Source: Candidatus Jacksonbacteria bacterium
GTDB taxonomy: Bacteria; Patescibacteriota; Patescibacteriia; UBA9629; GWA2-43-13
Assembly: GCA_018698735.1 (NCBI GenBank)
Contig: JABIPD010000110.1
Span: 1-33,147 of the forward strand
Length of the DNA stretch: 33,147 nt
Reading direction: 5' to 3'
Position numbers and translations under genes: made by a program
The notes under the pieces: model-generated
The model's database searches: none
What the model was told of the DNA's origin: nothing
What the model saw: the letters and a program-made list of their open reading frames with translations, nothing else
Shown: one piece after another, positions 17,320-23,230 of the stretch
How positions within the stretch are numbered: position 1 is the first letter of the stretch
Layout of the letters: every line of letters starts with the position of its first letter

Positions 17320-18797
17320 AACAAAATCAATTATATCCATATCAAATTTTAAGAATAGCAGGAATCTTTTTTTTAATTGGAGTATTTGTTGCGACATTTA
17401 TAGTTCCTCCTCCGGTCATCATTGTAACAACAGGAATACTAGCTGCAATCACGCTTGTAATCGCATTTATATTTAAGAAGAAAAGAATAGTAGCTTTGTC
17501 TCTGGCTATTCTTTTTTTATTTTTGGGAATAGGGAGATTTTCGATAGGCACTACAGAATTGCAAAACTCCATCCTTATTCACAAAGAAAAGGAAGTGTCA
17601 TTTAAGGGGGGAATTTTTAGAGAGCCCGAAAGACTTTCAGACAAGCAACGAATTTCGATTCAACCACAAGACTACGAAGGAAATATTCTTGTAACAACCA
17701 GATTGTATCCAGAATATAATTATGGAGATGTCTTAAATATAACCTGTAAAATTCAGCAGCCAGGAGTTATAGAAGATTTCGACTATGGGAATTATTTAAA
17801 AACAAAAACTATCGATGCGGTTTGTTATTATCCTAAAAGCGTTAATGTGGTAGAAACTCAGGGTAATACTATTATTAAATCTATCTTAACGTTAAAGCAG
17901 AAAGTGCTTAGTTCTATTAACCAATCTTTACCAGAGCCACATTCGTCTTTGCTCGCAGGTATTTTAGTTGGAGCAAGAAGAAGCATTCCAGAGGGATTGC
18001 TAGAAGATTTTAATAGGGTTGGTTTAACACATATTATTGCGATATCTGGATATAATATCACACTCATTGTTCGATTTGTTTTAATTCTTGCTCCCTGGGT
18101 CTGGATAAATAGGCGACACGCATTTTGGTTGATGATGCCGTTAATAGGAGTGTTTGTTATTTTTGTTGGTGGACAAGCCTCTGTAGTGCGGGCGGCATTA
18201 TTTGGCATAATTGGAGCATTGGCATATACCATAGGAAGAAAACAATCTATTGGGAATGCATTATTGGTAACAGCTGCCGCCATGGTGGCTATTAATCCAT
18301 GGATTTTACGATACGACGCTGGTTTTCAATTATCGTTTTTGGCAACTCTTGGATTAGTGTATATAGAGCCATTGTTTGAAAGATTAAGAACTGGGAAGTT
18401 TTTGTTTTTAAAAGAGATAGCAACAGCAACACTTGCTGCAACTATCGCGACACTGCCTTTAATTTTATATATATTTGGAAGATTATCTGTTGTAAGTTTA
18501 TTTGCGAATTTGTTAATTTTACCAGTAGTTCCTTGGGTAATGGCACTTGGGGCTGTTGTAACGTTTGTTGTAGCGATTGTTCCTTTAGGATATTTAGCTG
18601 TTTCTGTTGTTTCTTTTCCGGTGTGGATATTGCTGGAATACGTTATTCGAGTTGCAGAGTGGTTGTCTGGGTTTGGGTGGGCGAGTGTTTCTATTGAGTG
18701 GTTTTCGTGGCCATGGTTAATAATAAGTTATGGATTACTGGGTTGGTTGTTGCTTGCTTGGCATCGCAAGAAAATACTCTCCACCTCTAAATTTTGA
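17247..18797 (+). CDS. comEC: ComEC/Rec2 competence channel protein, membrane part
   Basis: About 516 residues. Two N-terminal helices are followed by the outer DUF4131-like domain (about 100-220) and the multi-helix competence domain containing ARRSIPEGLLEDFNRVGLTH and AISGYNITLI. ComEC forms the channel through which single-stranded DNA enters during transformation. In many bacteria the protein continues into a metallo-beta-lactamase domain; here that domain is a separate gene at 19525. No ATG, GTG or TTG exists in frame between the upstream repeat element and the first helix, so the start (ATG 17247 or TTG 17226) lies inside the repeat. The N-terminus is therefore uncertain. Confidence 0.9.
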   Translation: MRINKFPGSRVGAPHHKDGAPRDDKQNQLYPYQILRIAGIFFLIGVFVATFIVPPPVIIVTTGILAAITLVIAFIFKKKRIVALSLAILFLFLGIGRFSIGTTELQNSILIHKEKEVSFKGGIFREPERLSDKQRISIQPQDYEGNILVTTRLYPEYNYGDVLNITCKIQQPGVIEDFDYGNYLKTKTIDAVCYYPKSVNVVETQGNTIIKSILTLKQKVLSSINQSLPEPHSSLLAGILVGARRSIPEGLLEDFNRVGLTHIIAISGYNITLIVRFVLILAPWVWINRRHAFWLMMPLIGVFVIFVGGQASVVRAALFGIIGALAYTIGRKQSIGNALLVTAAAMVAINPWILRYDAGFQLSFLATLGLVYIEPLFERLRTGKFLFLKEIATATLAATIATLPLILYIFGRLSVVSLFANLLILPVVPWVMALGAVVTFVVAIVPLGYLAVSVVSFPVWILLEYVIRVAEWLSGFGWASVSIEWFSWPWLIISYGLLGWLLLAWHRKKILSTSKF

Positions 18798-18799
18798 TA

Positions 18800-18826
18800 T
18801 TATAAAACCCATACGTATGTATGGGG
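18800..18826 (-). terminator. Terminator of insert 2 (minus strand)
   Basis: CCCATAC-loop-GTATGGG, a perfect 7-bp stem, followed on the minus strand by TTTTATAA. A second hairpin at 18848-18881 (AGAGCTCG/CGAGCTCT) lies just before it on the same transcript. Confidence 0.75.
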
Positions 18827-18914
18827 AAAGGCTTCGTAGAAATGGTAAGAGCTCGACGCGGGGCGGGTCGCGGCGAGCTCTGGTTACGGGGAACGGATTG
18901 TTGGACGCTGGTGT

Positions 18915-19178
18915 TTATGGCCTTGTGTATGTAACAATGGCCACTACCTCCTTGCTGAAGTCTCGATTGTAGGCCGTCGACTTCAGTTGGACTCCGACGA
19001 ATTCCACTCCTGGAAGTTCGAGGTTAAGCCTTTCTTTAGAACGATCTTCGAGCACGTCTTCCACTCGGTCGTTCTGGCTGACGGTGAAGCCCACCTCAAG
19101 GAGGGGTTCGGAACCTTGATTCCAGACCCAAACCGCGAGTGCTGCTGTTATAACGAGTACGGTCAGAGTTGCTCGCAT
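18915..19178 (-). CDS. Small secreted or membrane-anchored orphan protein (insert 2, third gene)
   Basis: An 87-residue protein. A hydrophobic N-terminal segment (about 3-18, LTVLVITAALAVWVW) acts as signal peptide or anchor. A polar domain follows, rich in Glu, Asp and Val (FTVSQNDRVEDVLEDRSKE, then VEFVGVQLKS). GAGGTAACACTCCC before the ATG gives a good SD. Seven bases separate it from the preceding gene, so it belongs to the same unit. No known family recognised. It lies inside an insert splitting comEC from its partner gene. Confidence 0.65.
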   Translation of the reverse strand: MRATLTVLVITAALAVWVWNQGSEPLLEVGFTVSQNDRVEDVLEDRSKERLNLELPGVEFVGVQLKSTAYNRDFSKEVVAIVTYTRP

Positions 19179-19185
19179 GGGAGTG

Positions 19186-19374
19186 TTACCTCTTCCTTAA
19201 CGGATTGCGTAGCGAGAGCCTCGTCAAGGCGATTAGGGTTGCTGCGAAGAGAAGCGCTTGTTCGAGGTCTATCGCCATCAGCTGGTTCAAGCCAAGTTGT
19301 CGTGCTATAGCGGCCGACAACGCGACTGCAGCTAGCAGGGCAGCTGTGAACTTGGGAGTATCTTCGCGGAACAT
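19186..19374 (-). CDS. Small membrane orphan protein (insert 2, second gene)
   Basis: A 62-residue protein with two hydrophobic stretches (about 9-26 AALLAAVALSAAIARQLG and 38-53 EQALLFAATLIALTRL) and a basic tail (RNPLRKR). The ATG is 3 bases after the preceding stop, and the SD (GAAGGG) lies inside the end of that preceding reading frame, which implies translational coupling. Family unknown. Confidence 0.6.
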   Translation of the reverse strand: MFREDTPKFTAALLAAVALSAAIARQLGLNQLMAIDLEQALLFAATLIALTRLSLRNPLRKR

Positions 19375-19377
19375 AGA

Positions 19378-19461
19378 TTACCCTTCGGGATTTTGAGTGA
19401 GCATCTGCAAGAAGCAGGCGAAGATCAAGATCGAAAGCGGGATGTATTCTATACTGTCCAT
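19378..19461 (-). CDS. 27-residue hydrophobic micro-protein (insert 2, first gene)
   Basis: MDSIEYIPLSILIFACFLQM continues to LTQNPEG: one membrane-spanning helix in 27 residues. It lies about 29 bases after the predicted start of a strong promoter and directly before a coupled gene. Its SD is weak (TTGGAC). It is either a real micro-membrane protein or a leader peptide serving the next gene. Confidence 0.5.
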   Translation of the reverse strand: MDSIEYIPLSILIFACFLQMLTQNPEG

Positions 19462-19496
19462 TCTAAGTCCAACCCAAGCTCTGTGTTAATGCTGAT

Positions 19497-19525
19497 ATAT
19501 TAGCATAATAATACTTATTTGTCAA
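19497..19525 (-). promoter_or_regulatory. Near-consensus promoter of insert 2
   Basis: On the minus strand: TTGACA (19520-19525), 17-bp spacer, TAATAT (19497-19502). The -10 lies in a near-perfect palindrome (ATGCTGATATATTAGCAT). On the opposite strand TTAATG, 17 bp, TAATAC could serve the metallo-beta-lactamase gene, so divergent promoters overlap here. Confidence 0.85.
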
Positions 19526-20418
19526 TGTTTGTTTTATCTAAAAAATGGCTTGTTTTAACATCTTTTGTGATTTTTTTAGGGGCATTAGGCTTGTTATTGG
19601 TGTTTTATTTTAGTCCAACACAGGCTCTAAAACAGCTCGAAATAACGTTTTTTAATGTAGGACAAGGCGATTCTGTGCTTATTCAAACGCCGTATCAACA
19701 AAACATTATTATCGATGGTGGGCCAGATAATTCGCTTATCCAAAAGCTTGGCAGAACACTGCCTTTTTATGATAGAACCATAGACCTTATCATCATCACC
19801 CATCCGCAGTCAGATCATTTTTTTGGGTTTATAGATGTTTTAGAAAGATATAAGGTAGAACGAATTATAACAGCAGATATTCCGTACGAAACAGAAGATT
19901 GGAAAGCATTTGTATTGCTTGCACAACAAAAAAATATTCCAACGCATTTTGTTTCATCAGAACGCAGCATCACTTTAGGAGAGGATCTTTTTCTCACTTT
20001 TTTATGGCCACAAGAGCAATTTATTAATACTCAAACATTAAAAGACGCAAATGAAGGGTCTGTCGTTGCCGAGCTAGTGTACAAAGATCAGAAATATTTA
20101 TTTGCAGGAGAAATTACCCAGGAGATAGAAAAAAGGTTAATAGAAAAGAATTTGTTTCACGATATAGATGTATTAAAGGTTGCGCATCATGGAAGCAAAA
20201 CATCTACCAGCAAAGAATTTATACACAGCACTACCCCAGAGGTGGCAATTATTATGGCAGGCAAAGAGAATAGATTTGGGCATCCGAATTTTAGAACCCT
20301 TAAAACACTTCAAGATTCGAATATTCCCACATTTCGTACCGATATTCATGGCGACATTACCATTACTTCCGATGGAGCAAGGTATTCGACAGTTCCGCAA
20401 TTTTCTGGTGGTTTATAA
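19525..20418 (+). CDS. ComEC-associated metallo-beta-lactamase-fold hydrolase
   Basis: A 297-residue protein from the ATG at 19525. One N-terminal membrane helix (about 9-30) is followed by an MBL domain starting ITFFNVGQGDSVLIQ. Metal-binding motifs are THPQSDHFFG, FAGEIT, and KVAHHGSKTSTS. It corresponds to the C-terminal nuclease-like domain of ComEC, thought to degrade the non-imported DNA strand. It is encoded separately from the channel part and separated from it by a 0.7-kb minus-strand insert. No SD. The predicted plus-strand promoter gives a very short leader. Confidence 0.88.
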   Translation: MFVLSKKWLVLTSFVIFLGALGLLLVFYFSPTQALKQLEITFFNVGQGDSVLIQTPYQQNIIIDGGPDNSLIQKLGRTLPFYDRTIDLIIITHPQSDHFFGFIDVLERYKVERIITADIPYETEDWKAFVLLAQQKNIPTHFVSSERSITLGEDLFLTFLWPQEQFINTQTLKDANEGSVVAELVYKDQKYLFAGEITQEIEKRLIEKNLFHDIDVLKVAHHGSKTSTSKEFIHSTTPEVAIIMAGKENRFGHPNFRTLKTLQDSNIPTFRTDIHGDITITSDGARYSTVPQFSGGL

Positions 20419-20428
20419 GTTCTCATGT

Positions 20429-20434
20429 TATAAT
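20429..20434 (+). promoter_or_regulatory. Extended -10 promoter for the receiver gene
   Basis: TGTTATAAT, 24 bases before the ATG at 20459. The predicted leader is under 20 bases and has no SD. Confidence 0.6.
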
Positions 20435-20458
20435 GGGGTGGAAATTAACAGATGAGCT

Positions 20459-20860
20459 ATGTCACCAAAAAACGCATCTGTCCTTTTAGTTGAGGACGAT
20501 GAATTGCTTTCTCAAATGTACAAAACCAAGTTGTCGCACGATAAATTTAAGGTGACAACCGCGTTAGATGGCGAGGCAGGGTATGCAGAAATAGAAAAAG
20601 GCGACTTTGATGTTGTCTTGTTAGATGTTATTATGCCAAAACTAGACGGTTTTGGGGTACTCGAAAAGATGAAAGCAAACGAGAAAACAAAAGATGTGCC
20701 AGTTATTATGCTTACAAATCTTGGCCAAGACGAGGATATAGAAAAAGGAAAGTCGCTTGGAGCGTACGATTACCTTATAAAAGCAAACTTGACCCCACAA
20801 CAAGTGTCTGATAAAATCAAGGACGTTTTAAAGAAGATTGATAAAGAATCTCAGGAATAA
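20459..20860 (+). CDS. Single-domain response regulator (CheY-like receiver)
   Basis: A 133-residue stand-alone receiver domain. Key residues: acidic pair Asp13-Asp14, phospho-acceptor Asp56 (VVLLDVIMP), Thr86 (VIMLTN) and Lys108 (YLIKAN). There is no output domain, so it works through protein contacts or phosphotransfer. Orphan receivers with KAN instead of KP after the lysine are common in Patescibacteria. No histidine kinase is in the window. A weak hairpin separates it from ndk. Confidence 0.92.
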   Translation: MSPKNASVLLVEDDELLSQMYKTKLSHDKFKVTTALDGEAGYAEIEKGDFDVVLLDVIMPKLDGFGVLEKMKANEKTKDVPVIMLTNLGQDEDIEKGKSLGAYDYLIKANLTPQQVSDKIKDVLKKIDKESQE

Positions 20861-20881
20861 GGCGAGTTGCACAACACGCTG

Positions 20882-20903
20882 CCGGCCGAAGGGTCGGTTT
20901 TCT
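20882..20903 (+). terminator. Weak terminator between receiver gene and ndk
   Basis: CCGGCC-gaa-GGGTCGG followed by TTTTCT. Short stem with a G-T pair; it probably ends only part of the transcripts. Confidence 0.5.
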
Positions 20904-20930
20904 GAATCTCATATATATATGCACAAAAAG

Positions 20931-21512
20931 ATGAAACAAGAGCGAACATTAGCGCTGGTTAAACCAGATGGAGTAAAACGGGGGCTTATTGGCGATATTA
21001 TTAATCGTGTCGAGCGCCGCGGGTTAAAGGTAATAGCCATGAAAATGGTTTGGGTAGACAGAGAACACCTCGAAAGCCATTTGCCATCCGATCCTGCCTG
21101 GGTAGAACGCTTGGGAGAAAAAACTTTGAGCACTTTTGAGGAATATAAAATAGATCCTATCAAAGCTCAGGGAACAGACGACAAAAAAGAAATTGGAACA
21201 ATGGTTAAAGAACAAATTTTTGAATACTTATCATCTGGGCCTATTGTGGCGATGGTTATTCAAGGAATTCATGCGATAGATATGGTTCGTAAATTGGTTG
21301 GCCATTCATTGCCTGTATTTGCGGAAATGGGAACTATTCGAGGTGACTATAGTGTAGATTCTCCAGCAGTTGCAAATTTAGAAAAACGTGCAATTAAAAA
21401 TATTGTACATGCCTCGGAAACGCAGGAAGAATCGGACAACGAAATTGGATTGTGGTTTACCCCAGAGGAAATTCACGATTATAAACGAGCAGAAGAAGAT
21501 ATAATGTTTTAA
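20931..21512 (+). CDS. ndk: Nucleoside diphosphate kinase (long form)
   Basis: A 193-residue enzyme transferring the gamma-phosphate of ATP to other NDPs. It starts ERTLALVKPDGVKRG as expected. The phospho-histidine is His160 (KNIVHASETQEES), and GTIRGDY is also conserved. It is longer than the usual 140-150 residues, with an insertion at about 55-95, as in other long-form NDKs. The frame is open upstream to 20838, but that part would include the terminator hairpin and overlap the receiver gene. ATG 20931 (or 20919) is the sensible start. Role: dNTP supply, matching nrdJ. Confidence 0.93.
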   Translation: MKQERTLALVKPDGVKRGLIGDIINRVERRGLKVIAMKMVWVDREHLESHLPSDPAWVERLGEKTLSTFEEYKIDPIKAQGTDDKKEIGTMVKEQIFEYLSSGPIVAMVIQGIHAIDMVRKLVGHSLPVFAEMGTIRGDYSVDSPAVANLEKRAIKNIVHASETQEESDNEIGLWFTPEEIHDYKRAEEDIMF

Positions 21513-21530
21513 TTTTTCATCACTCAAAAA

Positions 21531-21556
21531 GAAAAGGGGCCGAAAGGCTCCTTTTT
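21531..21556 (+). terminator. Intrinsic terminator after ndk
   Basis: GGGGCC-gaaa-GGCTCC with a GAAA tetraloop, flanked by AAAA and TTTTT. Confidence 0.88.
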
Positions 21557-21574
21557 AGTTTTCCACAGTTTTTC

Positions 21575-21603
21575 TTGACGCATGAATGAAAATTCTTTAA
21601 TGT
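21575..21603 (+). promoter_or_regulatory. Promoter of insert 3 leader RNA
   Basis: TTGACG (21575-21580), 17-bp spacer, TAATGT (21598-21603). Transcription should start near 21610. Confidence 0.7.
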
Positions 21604-21609
21604 AAGTAT

Positions 21610-21750
21610 CAATATGCATCAGCAGACATCCAAACTCTTTATTATTAATAAACTTGTCACAGACAAGGTGAGTTTTGATACTGAAGCATAAGCGTAGATA
21701 ACCTAAGCAGAAATCAAGACTCGCCACCTAAAAAGGGCGATGTTTTTTTC
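21610..21750 (+). ncRNA. Candidate structured leader/small RNA upstream of the Cys-rich peptide genes
   Basis: Nested stems are visible: AAACTC (21632-21637) with GAGTTT (21670-21675), and inside it CTTGTC-aca-GACAAG (21653-21667). An outer inverted repeat AGTATCA/TGATACT is only partly inside the predicted transcript. It ends with the terminator TCGCC...GGCGA plus T7 (21721-21749), 25 bases before the next ATG. The layout (promoter, folded domain, terminator, SD and gene) is that of a riboswitch or attenuator, or of a free small RNA. No known family recognised. Confidence 0.55.
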
Positions 21751-21774
21751 TGCCTATCTCGGAGAGGACAAACC

Positions 21775-21912
21775 ATGGCGACCGAACACCTCGACGAAGA
21801 GCGGCTTGAAGAAGAACAGCCCGAACACCATACGAGTGCCGAGGCGGCTGAGAAGTTTCTAGCTACTTTGAGAGACGCCGAGTTCGACTACGCTTGCCGC
21901 TGTCAGAGCTAG
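21775..21912 (+). CDS. 45-residue acidic peptide with C-terminal Cys pair (insert 3)
   Basis: The gene starts at ATG 21775 after a good SD (GGAGAGGACAAACC). The protein is strongly acidic and His-rich at the start (MATEHLDEERLEEEQPEHH), has a predicted helix (SAEAAEKFLATLRDAEF) and ends DYACRCQS. A helical acidic leader plus a short Cys-containing end is reminiscent of RiPP precursor peptides, but no modifying enzyme is nearby. The next small gene begins 62 bases later with its own SD. No family recognised. Confidence 0.6.
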   Translation: MATEHLDEERLEEEQPEHHTSAEAAEKFLATLRDAEFDYACRCQS

Positions 21913-21974
21913 GCCAAGGAACGGGCGCAAGAGAGAGCACCCTACGAGTTGAAGCCAACAAAAAGGAGTCCATT

Positions 21975-22250
21975 GTGGCTCAAAAAATCGCAACGCCGAG
22001 CAGCACGAAAATCCACATTACAGGAAGCCTTCCTTGTGGGGGTTGCTGCGGAGACGAGAACGGAGTCAACTGCGGACTTGCACCTGGCGGCTGCTGGGGA
22101 ACGGATTTTCTCGCGGGCGAACCTGGAATGTCAGGCGACCCGCAGCACTCCGGCGCGATTCCGCCGCCAGATGCCGATGATGGTGATGTCACCTGGGCAA
22201 CATGGTGCAATGATGAAGTAGGCGGACAGGGCCTGCGTGGTGCGGACTAA
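21975..22250 (+). CDS. 91-residue Cys/Gly-rich protein (insert 3)
   Basis: I choose the GTG at 21975 because AAAGGAG lies 6 bases before it. The frame extends upstream but overlaps the previous gene. After a short start (MAQKIATPSSTKIHITG) comes a compact Cys cluster: LPCGGCCGDENGVNCG, then LAPGGCW. A Gly/Pro/Asp-rich stretch and WATWCND follow. Six Cys in 91 residues suggest disulfides or metal binding. There is no clear signal peptide. It could be a secreted toxin-like or RiPP-like peptide, or a metal-binding protein; function unknown. GC is much higher than in flanking core genes. Confidence 0.6.
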   Translation: MAQKIATPSSTKIHITGSLPCGGCCGDENGVNCGLAPGGCWGTDFLAGEPGMSGDPQHSGAIPPPDADDGDVTWATWCNDEVGGQGLRGAD

Positions 22251-22270
22251 CCGGTACGAGAACTTGGAAG

Positions 22271-22300
22271 GGAGAGGTAGATAACGATTTGCCTCTCTCC
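22271..22300 (+). terminator. Hairpin ending the Cys-rich gene unit
   Basis: GAGAGG (22272-22277) pairs with CCTCTC (22292-22297). The following tract is C/T-rich rather than pure T, so efficiency is uncertain. Confidence 0.55.
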
Positions 22301-22308
22301 TTCCCCAC

Positions 22309-22336
22309 TTGACAAATAGGGAGGAAGTGGTAGAAT
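22309..22336 (+). promoter_or_regulatory. Near-consensus promoter
   Basis: TTGACA (22309-22314), 16-bp spacer, TAGAAT (22331-22336); predicted start near 22343. Confidence 0.8.
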
Positions 22337-22342
22337 TATTTT

Positions 22343-22486
22343 CGGTATATGTATTATCAGCACTCTAAATGCACATCAGCGAATGTGAAATCCCGTTTTA
22401 ACGGGATGGGGTTTGGTACTGCATAGCGAACGACTTGAAACGAACGATGTGCTCACCAGAGACCCCACGACGAAAGGGGTTTTTTG
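22343..22486 (+). ncRNA. Candidate ~144-nt structured RNA with alternative pairings
   Basis: Starts from a strong promoter and ends in ACCCC-loop-GGGGT plus TTTTTT (22462-22486). An ATCCCG-ttttaa-CGGGAT-type hairpin sits in the middle. GCACATC near the 5' end can pair locally with GATTCGC-free ATGTG just after it, or with GATGTGC just before the terminator. The internal GGGGT can compete for the terminator's ACCCC arm. Such exclusive pairings are typical of attenuators and riboswitches. A small SD-led gene follows 42 bases later. The 7-mer CGAACGA occurs twice near 22427-22446. No known family recognised. Confidence 0.6.
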
Positions 22487-22528
22487 ATGGGCTAGGCTGA
22501 ATCCTAAGGAAGCGAAGGAGCGGTTTCC

Positions 22529-22723
22529 ATGTCCGTCGCAAGCAATCACACTCCGCCAGAAGTAACTGCGTTATCTGTCGATCCGGCAGAGGTTCTGGTG
22601 GAGGTAACCGACGACACTGTTGTCACAGAGCCTGTGGAGCCTCCGACTGCTTCACCGTCGCCTCGAACCGACTATTTGGCGTTTGATTTTCCAACATCGA
22701 CGACGTGGAAGATCGGTCGCTAG
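22529..22723 (+). CDS. 64-residue low-complexity orphan protein (insert 3)
   Basis: The ATG at 22529 follows GAAGGAGCGGTTTCC, a strong SD. The protein is rich in Val, Thr, Pro and Glu (PAEVLVEVTDDTVVTEPVEP), probably disordered, and ends FPTSTTWKIGR. No signal peptide or membrane segment. A strong terminator follows and a leader-type RNA precedes it, which support a real expressed unit although no family is recognised. Confidence 0.55.
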   Translation: MSVASNHTPPEVTALSVDPAEVLVEVTDDTVVTEPVEPPTASPSPRTDYLAFDFPTSTTWKIGR

Positions 22724-22755
22724 AGCCCGAAGACTGAGATCATTTCGTCACCGAG

Positions 22756-22800
22756 GAGGCTGTGCGTGTATCCAACAGATACTTATACGCACGGCCTCTC
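22756..22800 (+). terminator. Strong terminator after the 64-residue gene
   Basis: GAGGC-t-GTGCGT(g)TAT pairs with ATACGCAC-g-GCCTC, then TCTTCATTTC. A stem of about 14 bp. Confidence 0.8.
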
Positions 22801-22827
22801 TTCATTTCAATTTAATACTAATAATGA

Positions 22828-22833
22828 TATACT
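22828..22833 (+). promoter_or_regulatory. Extended -10 for a candidate RNA gene
   Basis: TGATATACT, with a poor -35 (TTTCAA). Predicted start near 22840. Confidence 0.5.
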
Positions 22834-22839
22834 GTATTT

Positions 22840-23072
22840 AGCTGAGGCTAGGGGTGTAAAATGTGTTCTATAAAAAATCTCAAGGTAGTCCTTATCGATC
22901 ACTTCCGTGGAAGTGGTCTGCGGGCTCATGCGTTTACTCTGCCTTTAGGTAGACTAAACTACTTGCACTTGGGAACACTTTTCACTTCTGGTTAAAGCAC
23001 CAAGGGTTTATGACACACCATGGTATTTAGCTCACCCTCTTTCGGGATTATCCCCAAGAGGGTGTTGCTTAT
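22840..23072 (+). ncRNA. Candidate ~230-nt structured RNA between converging genes
   Basis: No ORF of note. Long-range pairings: GGTGT near 22852 with ACACC near 23016; GTGTTC with GAACAC (about 22863 and 22973); AAGGTAGT with ACTACTT (about 22884 and 22960). Inside are the perfect hairpin CACTTCC-gt-GGAAGTG and GTCTGC...GTAGAC. It ends in the terminator CACCCTCTT...AAGAGGGTG plus TTGCTT (23033-23070). Size and closed long-stem shape are compatible with 6S-like RNA, but I cannot assign it. The 10-mer GTATTTAGCT occurs near both ends. Confidence 0.6.
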
Positions 23073-23111
23073 TAAAGAAATAAAAAACACCGACTACTGT
23101 GTTTTTGTTTT

Positions 23112-23178
23112 GTAGAGACGTATCGGTGATACGTCTTATTTAAATGTATCAAAAGACGCGGCATCGCCGCGTCTCTAC
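23112..23178. repeat. Palindromic repeat GTAGAGACG...CGTCTCTAC
   Basis: 67 bp with 9-bp terminal inverted repeats and two inner hairpins (GACGTATC-ggt-GATACGTC and AGACGCGGC-at-CGCCGCGTCT-type). It lies downstream of both a plus-strand RNA candidate and minus-strand lysS. A typical small dispersed palindromic element. Confidence 0.8.
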
Positions 23179-23192
23179 CGATTGTGTCATGT

Positions 23193-23213
23193 CCCCTCCT
23201 TTAGAAGGAGGGG
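23193..23213. repeat. Short palindrome CCCCTCCTT-tag-AAGGAGGGG
   Basis: A perfect 9-bp inverted repeat with a 3-base loop, 18 bases past the lysS stop. A related sequence lies after the last gene at 33022-33054. It may act as terminator or dispersed repeat. Confidence 0.7.
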
Positions 23214-23230
23214 ATAGAGGGGTGGTCTGT

